A stretch of 64,000 nucleotides of DNA from Alectoria sarmentosa (GCA_009733775.1 WOGZ01000103.1:1-64000), one strand, 5' to 3'. Shown: positions 45,058 through 57,125, numbered from the stretch's first letter. Translations and numbers: made by a program. The notes: a model not told the origin generated them from the sequence alone.

Positions 45058-46489
45058 GGTTTAGATCAGTACCTTGCTTTCATGACATATTCCAGATACA
45101 CCTCTCTAAAAGTTATACATACTCGTATCGTGCATCGCTTGCTCATGCATGCTAAGCAACATGAAGAGCATCACATCGTATCCAGGGGTATGTGATCGTC
45201 CTCTGGGGTCTAGACTTGCCCGTAGCACGAGCTTCGCTAGATCGTGCTACTCGGCCAACTAAACAACAGACCTGGGCTGAACACTGCATGCTTGAGGCGA
45301 CAGAGCAAGGAGGCAGAATTTGGCAGAAGCGGGATGCGAGGGTCAGGGTCAAGACGCCCAAAATCCGACGAGGGAAGCACACATCAACTTGAGCTGAGCC
45401 TCACTCGCTCATGCATCTCTTGGTCTTTCGACGGGCAGCCTCGCGGGCTGACTACCTGCTATCGCCTTCGCGATGGGAACAAAGCAGCTTGCCTCGACGC
45501 GGCTCGAGGCGATGGGGGTAATCAGAATGGGAGTGTTGGAGTCCGCGGCAGGGGCGCTGACGGCGAGCGCCGTGAAGGCTGCGAGGGCGCCTGGACGGCT
45601 TTTGGTGTAAAACGTGTTGATTTGAAGACGAGCGTGGATGTCCTGAAGGAATATGAGACGGCGGCGGGGCGTGGATTCTCAAAGAGATGGAGATCGGTGA
45701 CGCTGATGAACGAGGCCGATTTCACGACTGGGGCGAGATGGGTATATACATACGAGAAGCCAAATGAGCTGTCAAGCACCGACTCTCGGCGGGTTCCAGT
45801 ACCAATTTTCGGCCAGGTCAGTCAGGAAATGAAGAGGACATGTTGCAAGAATTTTGAATGGTTCTGAGAGGTTGGGTTTCACGGCTCTGGCAAAGCTAGG
45901 TAGTCCTGCAAGCCTAGAGGATGTTGAAAGAGAAGTCTTGGCAGGAGACTCATTTTGAAGGACAAAGGACGAGATGGGCAAAAAAGGGAGAGATGCAGAC
46001 GAAGGCAATGACTTGGGAATGACTCCCATATAAAATAGCTGGTCATGATCATATCCATGATTCTCAAACATGTCCGCTTCTATATCAATCACAATCCGTG
46101 TCCTCCCCCTTCCCCCTTCCCCCTCCCCGTTCAGAGCACACACATAAATCCTCCACGCAAACCCTCCCCCCACCGGCCCCAGCCCCAGCCCCAGCCACTA
46201 CCCCTACCTACCACTGACCGCAGAAAGCCGGACCCTCATCAGATATAACAAACAGTATCCTTCCTTTCCCATGCATGGAAACCGCTCGCTCGCGCTCTAG
46301 AAAGTAGAAATCCCGCTGCTGCTGCTTTGTGGGAAACGAGTGCGGGTTGGTTGCCATGTCGATCGTTTGTTTTCCAAGGAAGGGAGGAAGGGAGGGAGGG
46401 AGAAGGGGTCTTTTTCATCCATTATTTTTTTGTTGTCTCTCATTCATTACATACAACTACCGCGGATAACGAGACTTATTGGAAAGAAG

Positions 46490-46512
46490 GAAAGAAAGAA
46501 AGAAAGAAAGAA
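46490..46512 (+). repeat. (GAAA)n microsatellite
   Basis: About five AAAG units within a longer purine-rich run. Confidence 0.8.
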
Positions 46513-46595
46513 CAGAAAGAACAGACCTTTGCACGCTTCCTGTTTTTCCAAGGGTGTCTGTCGTTTTGGTTTGGGATTGGGGTTTTTTCGGATTT

Positions 46596-46658
46596 GGAGG
46601 AGGAGGAGGAGTAGGGGTAGGGGTGGGGGTATGGGTATGGGTATGGATATGGGTATGG
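46596..46658 (+). repeat. G-rich GGAGGA / GGGGTA / GGGTAT tract
   Basis: GGA repeats pass into GTAGGG and GGGTAT units; several runs of three to five G lie within loop distance, so G-quadruplex formation on the plus strand is plausible. Confidence 0.7.
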
Positions 46659-47151
46659 CTGGTTTGGGGAGGTGGAGACACGGGGGGTGGGGGGGAGGGG
46701 AGCAGGGGGTTGGAGTGGAGTGGTGAGAGAGGGAGTTGGGTTTTCAAGTGGTGGTGGTGGTGAATGACCATCGGTAGCGTTTCTTCAGGTAAGTATGAGG
46801 TACAATTTGATGATCAAGACAACCAAGGTTCATCGATTTTCGCAACCTAATTAAATCAAGCACCTGAAACCGAGCAAGCTCTACTCTACTCTATTCTCCC
46901 AACTAATTCTTCCAAAAACAAACCGAAACAAACGTCGACTCGAAACTTTCTCACATACAGGATCGAAAACAGCTCCTGTAGGTAGCACGAGGTAGAAGTT
47001 AATCTTACATCGCCAGTCCAGTCCAGTCCAGTAGTACAGAGAACGTCGTGGGGGGAGAAAGTAAAAAACAAAAAAACAAAAAAAAAAAAGGGCCGCATCT
47101 GTACGAAAAAAAAGTTTTATATGTCAATCGGTAGAGGGATTTACTTGGAAC

Positions 47152-47153
<2 letters not shown>

Positions 47154-47182
<29 letters not shown>
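47154..47182 (+). repeat. (GATT)n microsatellite
   Basis: Seven tandem GATT units. Confidence 0.85.
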
Positions 47183-47185
<3 letters not shown>

Positions 47186-50100
47186 TTGCAGGCAGGGTTT
47201 TTTTTTCAGTAACCGCCATGTACGACTGAGCACTACTGTCTATGAGTGCTTGGATGTTCCATGAAGACGGAACGAGGCGAGGCGAGGCTTGTGAGGATGC
47301 ATCTGAAATACGGAAGTTTCTCGCGTTACAGCCATTCATTTCTGACTCCGTCGGGGAGCCCAAGCAGGCCCCTTCCCCCCCCCCCCTTCTTTCTGCGCAT
47401 CGCCAAACCCAACCTCGCAGCATTCAAAAGATCTGGCTGGCTCAGAGACCAAAGCGTACGTCGCCCAACTCGCTCGCAATATTAAAACCAACCAACCAGA
47501 CGGAAAAAGGAACAAAAACACAAAAAGAAAGAAAGAAAGAAAAAAAGAAAAAGGAAACAGGAGCTTTTCAACAAAGCCTAATCAGTTGGAAAAGCCGTGC
47601 GGTCTTGACGTGGCCGTATTTGAATGTAATCCTGACGATGGCCGATATCAGACCTATAGATCCACAGATCGACAAACCGTGGCCGCCAACCTTGGCCTGT
47701 ATTGTACGTACGGGGGTTTTCCGCCCATGCCTCTACCGAGCGATGCTGGACCCCGTATGTAGTAGCAACGTGCGCGTCACATACCACCACGTATGCTGCC
47801 CGGAGGATTTTGGCGAGCTAACTAAGCGGACGAAGGCAAGGGCAGGCGCAGGAGCAACGCGTTCCAAGGGGGTGGGCTAGAGGTGATTGGGGGTGATTAA
47901 GAAAAGAACGAGTTCAAAGACGATTTTTACTTTTCCACATCCTCCAATATTCGATCGGACATTCTGGCGTCAAGGCAAAGTCAAACAGGAAGAGTCTTGC
48001 AAAGGCGATTTCGACGCGGTTGGACAAGGGCCAAGATGTACCTAGGATGCTTATGTCAGATCGAGGATTTCATGAGTACCGCAGTTGGTTTGGACATACG
48101 TGGCCACTCGTATCCGCCACTAGGTGTTTGGGACATGGGAATGGGGCGATGCCTCTTCCAGAGAGCTGAAGCCAGGCAGGGGAAGCGTAGACGAACTTTC
48201 GATGGCTCGAGGTGTCGATACAGCGTTTATCAGAGCGGCGTCAGCAAACGTGGCAGCAGCTAGCCTTCGAGGCAGTTGCACCGCGAGATCAAAGAATCCA
48301 CGTCCAACCGGAATTTCGCTTCAAAGGATTGTTTGGCTGTCGAGAAAATCAAGCCGCCAGCCGTAGAACATTCCTGCCATTTTGAGTCAGGGGTTGAACG
48401 AACCGACTCATCGTGTACTCAGCCAGATCTCTTCGTACACGCGGGCAGTGGGGACAATGAGGACCATCAGCAACCCAGACGGTACGTTTCTCCCCAACTT
48501 CGCCGACCAGGTATGCATAACGAGGTTCCGGTCTGTCCACGGTTTAATAGTCAAAAAGTGAGTCCCGCTGCACCGAGTCATATTCAGACCTGGCGAGAGA
48601 GACCCATGGGCAAGGACGCTCTGAGTGGCAAATTGTTTGTAATGGGTTGAGAATGTTTTCGTCACAGCTTCAAGGCGATGGCCATCGAAAGCTGATGGAG
48701 GCAATATGCCCTCTGAAGGAAGGGTGCATTTGTAGAATGGTTGAGATCAAAGTAGCTTAAAATTCTCAGAGTTGCGGGATGTTTCAGATGGGATGGGAAG
48801 AGGATTGAAGGTAGGACACGCGCAAATGAATTTTTGGACCGTCCTTATGTCTTACCAGGCGCTTGGATGGCATATCAACTCGTATTCATCTGTCTTACAA
48901 GATGACAAACAAAATCAGCCTAGATTGCCGCAATGTATTTGCATCTAGTCATCCTCATCCTGCAGCGAAGGAGAGAGAGCATTAGGCCCCCATATTTAGC
49001 CACCACGGACAACGACTCGTCTCCCCCCCCCCCTACGGGCCCGAGGCATCGAGTCGATAGTCCAGAAGCAAGCAGATACGTCACAAGCCGATCAAAGGTT
49101 GTGGAAAAATCGTCGTGATTTGAGTATACATGGCAGAAATAGAACACATGGCAGTGTTCCTCAGGCGCCCAAAGATGACAACTCTTATCCATTCTGCCTA
49201 CCTGATTGTAATCAATGAGATAAGCTGCACGTGCCACGCAGACAGTGTCTAATTCAGCAACGCTTCATGCTTTGATGGTGACATGGCTTCGATGAGCACC
49301 GCTCTCACCATCAGTAAATGGCGCATCACCTGACTCGAACGACAACTTGATGCCCTCGTCTTTGCCCGGACAAGAAGCCATAACAGGTAGAAGGGCCGGT
49401 ACTTCAGCGAGCTGCATGCGGCCATGGTCATGATTTGCAATGATGATGAATCACACCGGGAGTATTGTAGTTGGAGGTACGGACAAGGAACCTGAAATTA
49501 CGAAGCTGATCAGCTCTTCCTTTCATGCAGGCTCGTCAAGTTTTTCTTGGACCCCAAGCCACACGTCCTTCGCAATCTTCGATTCATCGTTTGGATGGCG
49601 ACATGCGTGGGCGCGGTTGTTGTTGTTGTTATTGCAAATACGGCAACCTCGGATTCGGCGCAATGTGGTATTACAAAGCGCACCAGCCTCGGGGTCGACG
49701 CAACTCTGCACCATTAGGCAGCTAGCTTTGCTCTTTTCGTGCGGTAATCTGTGAAGTCGGCTTTCGCCAGGCATGTTAGAAGTCAGAGTGGTGACGAGTC
49801 GGGAATGCTGAGATGTGAATTACCCTCGCCTCGTCGGACTCGACGAGGAAGGGCGAAGCAGCCTTCAGCTGGTAAGATACAATACGTATGCGATTTAACC
49901 AAAGGGTGAAGAAGAAGAAAGCCATCGCTGTCCACCGAAGAAGACGCTGAAGGAAAGAGCAGACTCAGACAGAAAGAGGAAGACGGTAGATGGTTCAGGT
50001 GCAGGAGAAGCGTATCGAATGTCGGAGTGCACGAGAGCAAGGAATTTGAAAGAAATTTTCATCTCCTTTTCCAGCCTCGGCAGTGGAGCTTTCCGACCGG

Positions 50101-51757
50101 CTAGAATCGGGAGATGGTCGATCCTAACTACTTTGACTCTAGTGTACTTAGTCCCCTTCACCATCCTTACTGCAAGGATCGGCATGCCTCTTTGCGATGA
50201 TAAGACTGACTCAGCCACAGACTACGAATGGAACTAAGCGACTAATGAGTGTTACTAATAGCTACTAATAGCTACTTTACCCATACATCTTGCATGGAAG
50301 GGAACTAGAAGGTCTAGAGTTCTGACAGAATCTTCTTTATCCCCACATCTTGTGTTATCTTGCTCCCACACTCCCACACTCCCACACTCCCAAATAAATC
50401 CTTCAGCTTGCTACTTTGCACGGGCCATGCACATGGGCCCCGTGGTACTGGTAGCATATGGGTAGGGTGTACCTGCAGCAGTAGGCACGTTGAGCCTCTT
50501 TTTCGTGCATTTCCGCATCTCCTATCATCCCAACTCCACCATCATTCCCCATCAACATACACCCATCATCCATGACAGCAATAAATCCCATGATATCGTG
50601 CTTCAGCCCCATCAGCCACACGATCCGCCCCCCTCTGCGAATACCAAGAGCTCGCGATACTCTGTAGTATGTAGGAAGAGTAATGTCTTGGTAGCGATGA
50701 GTCAGACCACAATTAAACTCCCCGCAAATTGCGGGAGTCTTTGTTCTCACTCCCCGTACTCGTGACTGCAAGTACCGATGCTTGTAGCCTTGACCAATCA
50801 ACCGCGTACTCTTGTCAGAATTGATGACAAAATGTTTGCAGCCAAGCCCACATGATGTTCCGCATCTCGTGTCCCGGGCCAAATGGCTGCTGGTTGCATT
50901 GCGCGTCCCTGCCAACGGCTCGCTGCTATTCTACCGTATCGTGCCAGCTGAAGCGAATAACCTGGATACTGTCCGCAATCATCACTGCGGCCCTTGACCC
51001 CTCCATGTTGCAGCGTGGAAGTAGAGGCAGCATGCGATTGGGTCATGTTGCTCTGTTCCTTCGGGTGTCCCATTGTAGGAGAATGTCAACAAAGAAATTT
51101 TGAGCCACATCATCGACTGCGCCACTTGTGTGTGCGGAAAATGAAAAGTCGAATTATGCAGCATGCCAGGAGTGGACAGTGAAGAGCAGAAGACGATTTG
51201 GGGGAGAGGAAGATCTGGAAGTGTTATGCTGAAAATAGAAAGTCCAGCCCGTCGATCAGGGTCTCATGGGGAAGGAGGGGCCGATTGAACGACTTGGCTG
51301 CGCAATCTTTTGCTGTGTCTCCGGAGGCTAGCGGACGGACTTTAAGCGGTAGAATCCAAAGTTCGGCTTCGAATGTTCCCCGTCCTAGGCAGTGTGACGT
51401 CGAAGATTACTTGGCAAAAAGAATAAAAATGCACACCTCATATAACCCTTGCCCCACGCACACAAAGGAAAAAAGAAAAAAATAATGAAAGGATAAAAGA
51501 TACTTTAGAATCAAAAGCGAGTTCCAAATTTTCATCCTTTTCTCTCGAATCCTTTCTCATTGCTTCATAATACGAAACGACGAAAGAATTCTGTCTTTTG
51601 GATGAGTAATTATATTATTGGCACTTAACACAATAATACAGTCACAAAAGATTCCTCGATCCGTCATCCGTCACATTTCCTATAAAGATCGCCACTTTCC
51701 CATAACTCCGAGCTTCCGACCATCGAACTTTGCCCTTTTGCACTTACCTTTTGGATC

Positions 51758-54004
51758 ATGCCATTAGCTCATCTTCATCAACGACGTCAAGACGTACAAC
51801 CATTTTCCCTTTCCCAATCTCCTTCTCCATCAACTTCACCATCACCACCATACTTATCAGCCATCACTTATCTCAACCACCCTCTAATCAAAACCAAAGA
51901 AGCCGCTTATACCTCTCACCCACCACCGGCACTCGATTTGAATTACGAGTTTTCCTCCAACGACTCCTACTACATCGACTCAAGACAGTCAACGCCATCA
52001 GACCACTTCAACTGTGGTGTCGTCGACTCACAATATATGCAGAACAGTGCGTCGCAATACCCACAGGTTCGCGTCCAGCAGTCGTCGACCAACGGACTGC
52101 CTTCAGCGACCACTCCTCCGCCCATGGTCGAGGATTTTTCTCAGCAGTCGTGGAATAACACATATCCAGACAACTCCTACCTGGCGCCCTCTCCACAACA
52201 CCAATACAATCCTTCCACCAAATACAGGACGCACAAAAGACTACCATCAGACTCTTCGGTTGCGTCGGTTGGGCCAGATTCTCCGTACGCTCAGTCGATA
52301 ACGGACCCCAGAATCGTGGACCCGGACGTGCAATCCATACATTCTGCGCACCTTGAAAGTTGGGATCACTCATATTCGAACGTTGGCCAGTATCCGAAGT
52401 CAATTTACGCGCAATCCTCCAACAGCGACCTGTTCTACAACCAGGCCTTTCAGAACTTCAATCCGGCAGCCAATGATGCCATGTCGATGATGGCGACTCA
52501 GACAGCAATGAGTCAAGCTCTGAACCAGCAACGTGGATCGAATATGAATGGAGTACAGAACACATCGCGGAGAACATTCGGGGGAGGGGTGGATTCGTCA
52601 TCAGACATCCGCAGCAACACACCGCAACTGGACAGAACAATGTCAGATGTGTATCAAGACGAGCTGTACAATCCAGCAATGGCGCAACCAGCTCCGTCGT
52701 CGCAGCCTCGTCAACAACAAACACAAGGGAACAATCTGTCACCGCACAGAAATGCCTTTTCAGATCTACTGCAAGTTGCCAATACCGGCCACCTGACGGC
52801 GAGATCAGCTTCACCGGCCATCAACATGTCTCGACAGCGTTCGCCATTTCGTGAGAGCTCACAATATGCAGTGGATGGGGTCCTCTCAAACCCGAGCAGT
52901 CCCGCTGGCGCCACTCGCTTAACCTCGGCCGCCCAATTAAGAGTGCAGCAAAAGGTGGAAGCAGATACTCACGCGTACTCCCAACACCATCCGCCATCTA
53001 GCCATGAGTACTTGAACCCCACCAAAACCATTTCGCCAAAGGAAGCGCTTCTGGACTACGACAACACAGAAGAAGATGCCAAGATGCCCCTCTTCCCACC
53101 AATAAAACGCGAACCTCGGTTTTCTTCGCAGAATCCCAACACAGGTCTTCATCGGAATAATACCGACGATAGTATCAGCAACGACCAAAGCTATCCTTCA
53201 ATGGCAACAAGCAGACGCGATAGCTCCGCATCTTCTGCACCTCACTCGTCCGGTCCAGGCTTTCCACTCATGCCTTCATCAATTTCCGCAATACCACAAC
53301 AATATCCGTTCATATCAGAGTCACGCCGCCAAAGCAGTAGCATGCGCAGCGCCTCGGACCAGGTGCCAGAGTTCCCAGCATCTTTGACCTCGATGGAGTC
53401 TACCAAGAGCGAGACCGGCCAGGCGGAGAATGTTAAGATCACGCCAGAAGCCGACCAGAGCCTCCGCTCACCACCATCCTCACAAGAAGCGCCCACTTCA
53501 CGTCCGGCCAACATGACCGCCTCATCAGGTACTTACACATGCACCACCCCAGATTGCCACGCTCGCTTCGACGCCGCGGTTAAACTTCAAAAGCATCGTC
53601 GTGAAGCCCACCGTAGTTCATCCCAATATGCATCTACGCCTACGACTCCTACCTCTGTCACGCATAATGCGCAAGCTGCGGCCAACAACATCTCGCGCAA
53701 TAATGCACCTGGGCCACACAAGTGCGAAAAGGTCAATCCTCAGACCGGCAAACCTTGCAACACGGAATTCAGCCGCAGCTACGATCTCACGCGACACGAA
53801 GACACGATCCACAACAACCGCAAGCAAAAGGTGCGCTGCCACTTGTGCACGGAGGAGAAGACATTCAGCAGGAACGATGCATTGACAAGACACATGCGCG
53901 TCGTGCACCCAGATGTAGACTTTCCAGGAAAGTCGCGAAGAGGGCGAAATGAGGGCGTGGATGTTGTGAGGCAGAGAATCGAGACAGGACGTGGAGGACG
54001 ATGA
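51758..54004 (+). CDS. C2H2 zinc-finger transcription factor, Rpn4-like
   Basis: One exon of 748 aa. The first 580 residues are low-complexity, rich in serine, glutamine, proline and asparagine, as in activation regions; an acidic patch LLDYDNTEEDAKMPLFPP is near residue 430. Three C2H2 units sit at the C-terminus: a first finger from about 592 (CTTPDCHARFDAAVKLQKH), a second from about 653 with an expanded knuckle (CEKVNPQTGKPCNTEFSRSY, then DLTRHEDTIH), and a third from about 691 (CHLCTEEKTFSRNDALTRH). The second and third fingers, particularly EFSR-YDLTRHEDTIH and TFSRNDALTRH, resemble yeast Rpn4, the activator of proteasome genes. In filamentous fungi this family carries that annotation, but function is inferred. 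A 6.7-kb gene-free region lies upstream, which suggests complex regulation. Confidence 0.7.
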   Translation: MPLAHLHQRRQDVQPFSLSQSPSPSTSPSPPYLSAITYLNHPLIKTKEAAYTSHPPPALDLNYEFSSNDSYYIDSRQSTPSDHFNCGVVDSQYMQNSASQYPQVRVQQSSTNGLPSATTPPPMVEDFSQQSWNNTYPDNSYLAPSPQHQYNPSTKYRTHKRLPSDSSVASVGPDSPYAQSITDPRIVDPDVQSIHSAHLESWDHSYSNVGQYPKSIYAQSSNSDLFYNQAFQNFNPAANDAMSMMATQTAMSQALNQQRGSNMNGVQNTSRRTFGGGVDSSSDIRSNTPQLDRTMSDVYQDELYNPAMAQPAPSSQPRQQQTQGNNLSPHRNAFSDLLQVANTGHLTARSASPAINMSRQRSPFRESSQYAVDGVLSNPSSPAGATRLTSAAQLRVQQKVEADTHAYSQHHPPSSHEYLNPTKTISPKEALLDYDNTEEDAKMPLFPPIKREPRFSSQNPNTGLHRNNTDDSISNDQSYPSMATSRRDSSASSAPHSSGPGFPLMPSSISAIPQQYPFISESRRQSSSMRSASDQVPEFPASLTSMESTKSETGQAENVKITPEADQSLRSPPSSQEAPTSRPANMTASSGTYTCTTPDCHARFDAAVKLQKHRREAHRSSSQYASTPTTPTSVTHNAQAAANNISRNNAPGPHKCEKVNPQTGKPCNTEFSRSYDLTRHEDTIHNNRKQKVRCHLCTEEKTFSRNDALTRHMRVVHPDVDFPGKSRRGRNEGVDVVRQRIETGRGGR

Positions 54005-54554
54005 TCCGGCAATACAATCGGATCTTTGCTTTGGAACTTTTCATTGGCTGGACCGACTTTATCATGCATGCATTGTGCTTTAGTGAGTGCAAGGATAGCA
54101 AGCGAGGCGTTCTGGGAAAAAGCTTGCAAGACTTTATGATTGATTGAACGAACGGTGATAAAGAACTGAGAGTATCTAATAATGGCAGCTTGTCGGATCT
54201 TGCTCCATTTCTTTGGTAGGGCGATTTTTACATATCCTGGTGTTTTCTTCCCTTCTGGCAGCATTGCAAAAAGGACTTATGCATGCACGATACCACGGAT
54301 TCGTTGATTTTAAAATCCAGCACTTCACTCGCCCTTCATTTTGGGTTTGAGCATGCTTTTCTACGACCATATGGTATATAGTTCAATTACATAATTTAAG
54401 ACTGGAAATTGATGGCTCTTTCTATAGTCGTACGTGCACGGTACTCTGCTCGTAGCCAAGTGTTGATGCCTACACGACAAATATTGACTATGTTTGGTAT
54501 CTTTATTAATCCCCTCCTCTGCCCAAGCTTTTCAGCAAGCCCTGCAATCTCGCC
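54005..54554. other. Convergent intergenic C2H2 regulator / NAF1
   Basis: 550 bp with the 3' UTRs of both genes; no further gene seen. Confidence 0.55.
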
Positions 54555-57125
54555 TCATTTGGATCCTGGCGCTGCCGAACCCGTACTATTACTAACACTA
54601 CCAATAGACGCTCCCTGTTGCTGCTGCTGACTATATCCCTGCTGCCAACTGGGAGGCGACGAAGATTGCCCTTGCTGTTTGAAGAAGTTCGGATTAATGT
54701 GCGCGCCTGGAGGGATCGAGGGCGTCCGCGGTGTTTGCTGTGGAGGGTACTGCGGTCGAGGAGGATACGGCATGTCGGGTTGAGATGCGAACGGTTGCAA
54801 GTAGCCCTGGCGTGACATAGATTGCTGAGGTTGGTGGTACTGGGGGTAGTTCTGCTGGGGGAAGTGGGAAGGGTAGGTTTGATGTGGTGGTTGTTGGAAA
54901 TAGGATTGGTGGTAGGCATTGGGATATTGAGGAGGGTAGCTTGGGGGAGCGCGGATTTCTGGTTGCAGCTGGGACTGGTAGGCAGGCGGAGGAGGTATTG
55001 GCGATTGCTGGGGTGGAGGGCGAGGGAAGCCGTTGCCTTGATGAGTGGACCGTTGGTAGCCAATGGTCTCTGGGCGAGGGCGTGGTGGGAGACCGTTGGT
55101 TGGAGAAGGGCCAAAGCCGTTAGTCTGAGGCGTTGGAGGGCTGGGATGCTCATATGGTTGAACTTTCCCACCACGGCTTCCGAAGTCTTTTCGGTTTTGT
55201 TTCCCCCCTCGCTCTGAGCCTCGCAACCCACGATTACCAGCTTTGCCTCGACTGTCTCCTCTGCCTCTGTTACCCCCTCTGCTATCGCCGCGACCTCTGT
55301 TGATGTTTCCACGCCTAGCGTGGTTATCCATTGGCGGTGCTTGGCGGGAGAGTATTTCGTGAAGATTAGAAGGTCGTGTTAGAGGCGTGTATAGGCCATC
55401 TCCGTCCTCGTTATCATTAACATTCATGCCATCAGCATCGTCGTAGTTCAGAGCAGCCTCCGCAGAAGTTGGGGCATGTTCTTGAACCGGATGTAAGCCA
55501 CCATTAAGACGAGGGACAGGCCCGCCATGTCGCTGCTGTGGTCCACGTGAAAATCCGTCCAGCTGGCCATCTCGAGCATAACGTTTCGCCACTCGCTGTT
55601 GCTTGACTTGCCGTTTGTGCTCGGCTTCAGCTTCGTCGTCTGAGAATTCAAGCTCGTCGTCGTTGACCTCTTCGTCGTGCAGGTTCGAGGCGTCAGAACC
55701 CTTGAAAGCTTTCAGCGGCTGCGTGAAGACCGTGGTAGAGTGTTCTATAACGTAGAAGATTTTTGTACCTCTGTCGATGCCAGCTTCGGCGATGGCAGTC
55801 GTATTGGTGAATCGTACTGAGTAGTATGGTTGTTGGACTCGGCCCAGAGTCTCTGAAACGACTCCAATCACAGATCTATCCTGGAGACAGAGCAGGGACC
55901 CAGATTCAAGAACTTGATACTCTCCAGATGTATTTGCTTTTATCACAGCCAAGTTCTCGACGGTATTTTCAACGAGCCCTAATTCCTCGATCTTCATGTC
56001 CTCTGTAATTGCGACAGTCGACTTTGGCACCAATTCATCTGGCTTCTCGTTCAGCGTCCGTGGCACTTCTGCAAATATTTTACGTCCTTTGCCTTTGCCA
56101 TCATCGTCTGATCCTCCGTCTTCTGCCATTAGCCTACGAGCTTGCTCTGCTGGGCTCAGCATCTCGTAGTCATCAGCGTCGCTGTCATCCGACGAAGAAG
56201 TATCGGTAGAATCATCCGAGGATGAATCAGATCCAAGCGGAGAAGAATCCAATTCGAACTCTGCTTCTTCGTTGTCCTTATTGGCCTCCGCCAGTTCTTC
56301 GAAGGCTGGCTTCGTAAAGATTGTCTTTTCGTTCTGTTCAGTCATAGGTTTTGCTCCTGAGAAATTTTCTTTTTGAACCTTTTCATTATTTTGATCAATT
56401 TCATTGAATTGTAATATTCCTGCGTGGGTTCCTCCTATGTCATCGTTTGAGTCTGTGGTTGTTGACGGTGCGTCCTCGATCGAACAAGGTCCGGGCAGCC
56501 AAAATCTATTGTCAATGACAGTTCCTGAAGAGTGCCAGTCTAGTGGAACTTGTCCTGGCTCTGATCTTGAGCGTGTCACGTCCTGACTAAATGGCGCCTC
56601 TGCTTCCATCACCCGTTCTTCAGAATTTATATTCCCTATAGCATTCCTATTCACAAGGATCTCGCTAGCTATGGAGGAGATATGTTCACGTTCGGTGTTT
56701 TGGTTATCGACAGTGCGCTCGTCGTCGACGGTTGCATCTAGCCCACCATTGACTTGAAGCTTTTGCTCATCCTGCAGCTTCATATCCTTAACATTTCCTG
56801 TTGACGAGCTCTGTTTCGTCTCTGAGAAAAATGACGGTTGCGACAGCTGCTGAGGAATCTCAAGTGAAGAAGCGGGATCATCATTGAACATCCCCAGACC
56901 AGGGAGCTGGAAGAGCTTCTGGCCTTTTGGAAAGGCGGGTCCGCTGAGTGCTGGCGCAGGAACACGAGACATTTTGGAGGGGCTTTGAGGCTGCAACGGC
57001 AACGCACCATATAGATCGTCCATATCGTCAGCCAGTGTAGCCGGATCCAGGGCTGTTTCAGGTTCTGAAGCTTCCAGTCGAATCTTCTTTGGCGAAGGCA
57101 TCTCGAAGTCTGCAGATCGGTCCAT
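54555..57125 (-). CDS. NAF1: H/ACA snoRNP assembly factor Naf1
   Basis: A long minus-strand frame gives 856 aa from the ATG at 57125 (MDRSADFEMPSPKK). The frame is open 20 codons further to a GTG, but no ATG precedes. After an acidic, serine-rich N-terminal half (DSSPLGSDSSSDDSTDTSSS) comes the Naf1/Gar1-type beta-barrel at about 360-480: ITEDMKIEELGLVENTVENL, GSLLCLQDRSVIGVVSETLG and GTKIFYVIEHSTTVFTQPLK. A SDDEAEAEHKRQ segment, an RGG-rich stretch (NRGRGDSRGGNRGRGDSRG) and a Gln/Pro/Tyr-rich tail complete it. Naf1 binds Cbf5 and Pol II to bring H/ACA box proteins onto nascent snoRNAs and is later replaced by Gar1. It is divergent to ALG9 over 304 bp. Length is larger than yeast Naf1 owing to the C-terminal tail, as in other filamentous fungi. 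Confidence 0.9.
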   Translation of the reverse strand: MDRSADFEMPSPKKIRLEASEPETALDPATLADDMDDLYGALPLQPQSPSKMSRVPAPALSGPAFPKGQKLFQLPGLGMFNDDPASSLEIPQQLSQPSFFSETKQSSSTGNVKDMKLQDEQKLQVNGGLDATVDDERTVDNQNTEREHISSIASEILVNRNAIGNINSEERVMEAEAPFSQDVTRSRSEPGQVPLDWHSSGTVIDNRFWLPGPCSIEDAPSTTTDSNDDIGGTHAGILQFNEIDQNNEKVQKENFSGAKPMTEQNEKTIFTKPAFEELAEANKDNEEAEFELDSSPLGSDSSSDDSTDTSSSDDSDADDYEMLSPAEQARRLMAEDGGSDDDGKGKGRKIFAEVPRTLNEKPDELVPKSTVAITEDMKIEELGLVENTVENLAVIKANTSGEYQVLESGSLLCLQDRSVIGVVSETLGRVQQPYYSVRFTNTTAIAEAGIDRGTKIFYVIEHSTTVFTQPLKAFKGSDASNLHDEEVNDDELEFSDDEAEAEHKRQVKQQRVAKRYARDGQLDGFSRGPQQRHGGPVPRLNGGLHPVQEHAPTSAEAALNYDDADGMNVNDNEDGDGLYTPLTRPSNLHEILSRQAPPMDNHARRGNINRGRGDSRGGNRGRGDSRGKAGNRGLRGSERGGKQNRKDFGSRGGKVQPYEHPSPPTPQTNGFGPSPTNGLPPRPRPETIGYQRSTHQGNGFPRPPPQQSPIPPPPAYQSQLQPEIRAPPSYPPQYPNAYHQSYFQQPPHQTYPSHFPQQNYPQYHQPQQSMSRQGYLQPFASQPDMPYPPRPQYPPQQTPRTPSIPPGAHINPNFFKQQGQSSSPPSWQQGYSQQQQQGASIGSVSNSTGSAAPGSK

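Larger units (their letters stand above)
45058..51757. other. 6.7-kb region without a credible gene, rich in simple repeats
   Basis: Frames of up to about 210 codons occur on both strands (for example 45244-45867, 47242-47880, 50403-50915), but none has family resemblance, many start at non-ATG codons and several cross simple repeats. The region has polypurine/polypyrimidine tracts, CCCCAG and GGGTAT repeats, GAAA, GATT and CCCACACT repeats, and C-homopolymers near 47376-47388 and 49023-49035. It may be a long upstream regulatory region and 5' UTR of the C2H2 regulator, possibly with a non-coding RNA; nothing in the sequence decides this. Confidence 0.5.

Noticed and set aside
45244..45867. 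207-codon plus-strand frame after the FAD monooxygenase
   Set aside because: Low-complexity Gly/Arg content, non-ATG start, no motif; frames on the opposite strand are equally long.
46100..47200. A CRISPR-like or regular spaced array
   Set aside because: The repeats are contiguous simple repeats without unique spacers, and the genome is eukaryotic.
47242..47880. 212-codon plus-strand frame
   Set aside because: Crosses C-homopolymer and AAAG repeats; the sequence is dominated by the encoded simple repeats.
50403..50915. 170-codon minus-strand frame in the 6.7-kb gap
   Set aside because: Cys/Gly/Met-rich composition without any recognisable domain; probably chance.
54506..55312. 268-codon minus-strand frame overlapping the NAF1 end
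   Set aside because: Alternative frame of the Gln/Pro/RGG-rich tail of NAF1; the other frame has the conserved domain upstream.
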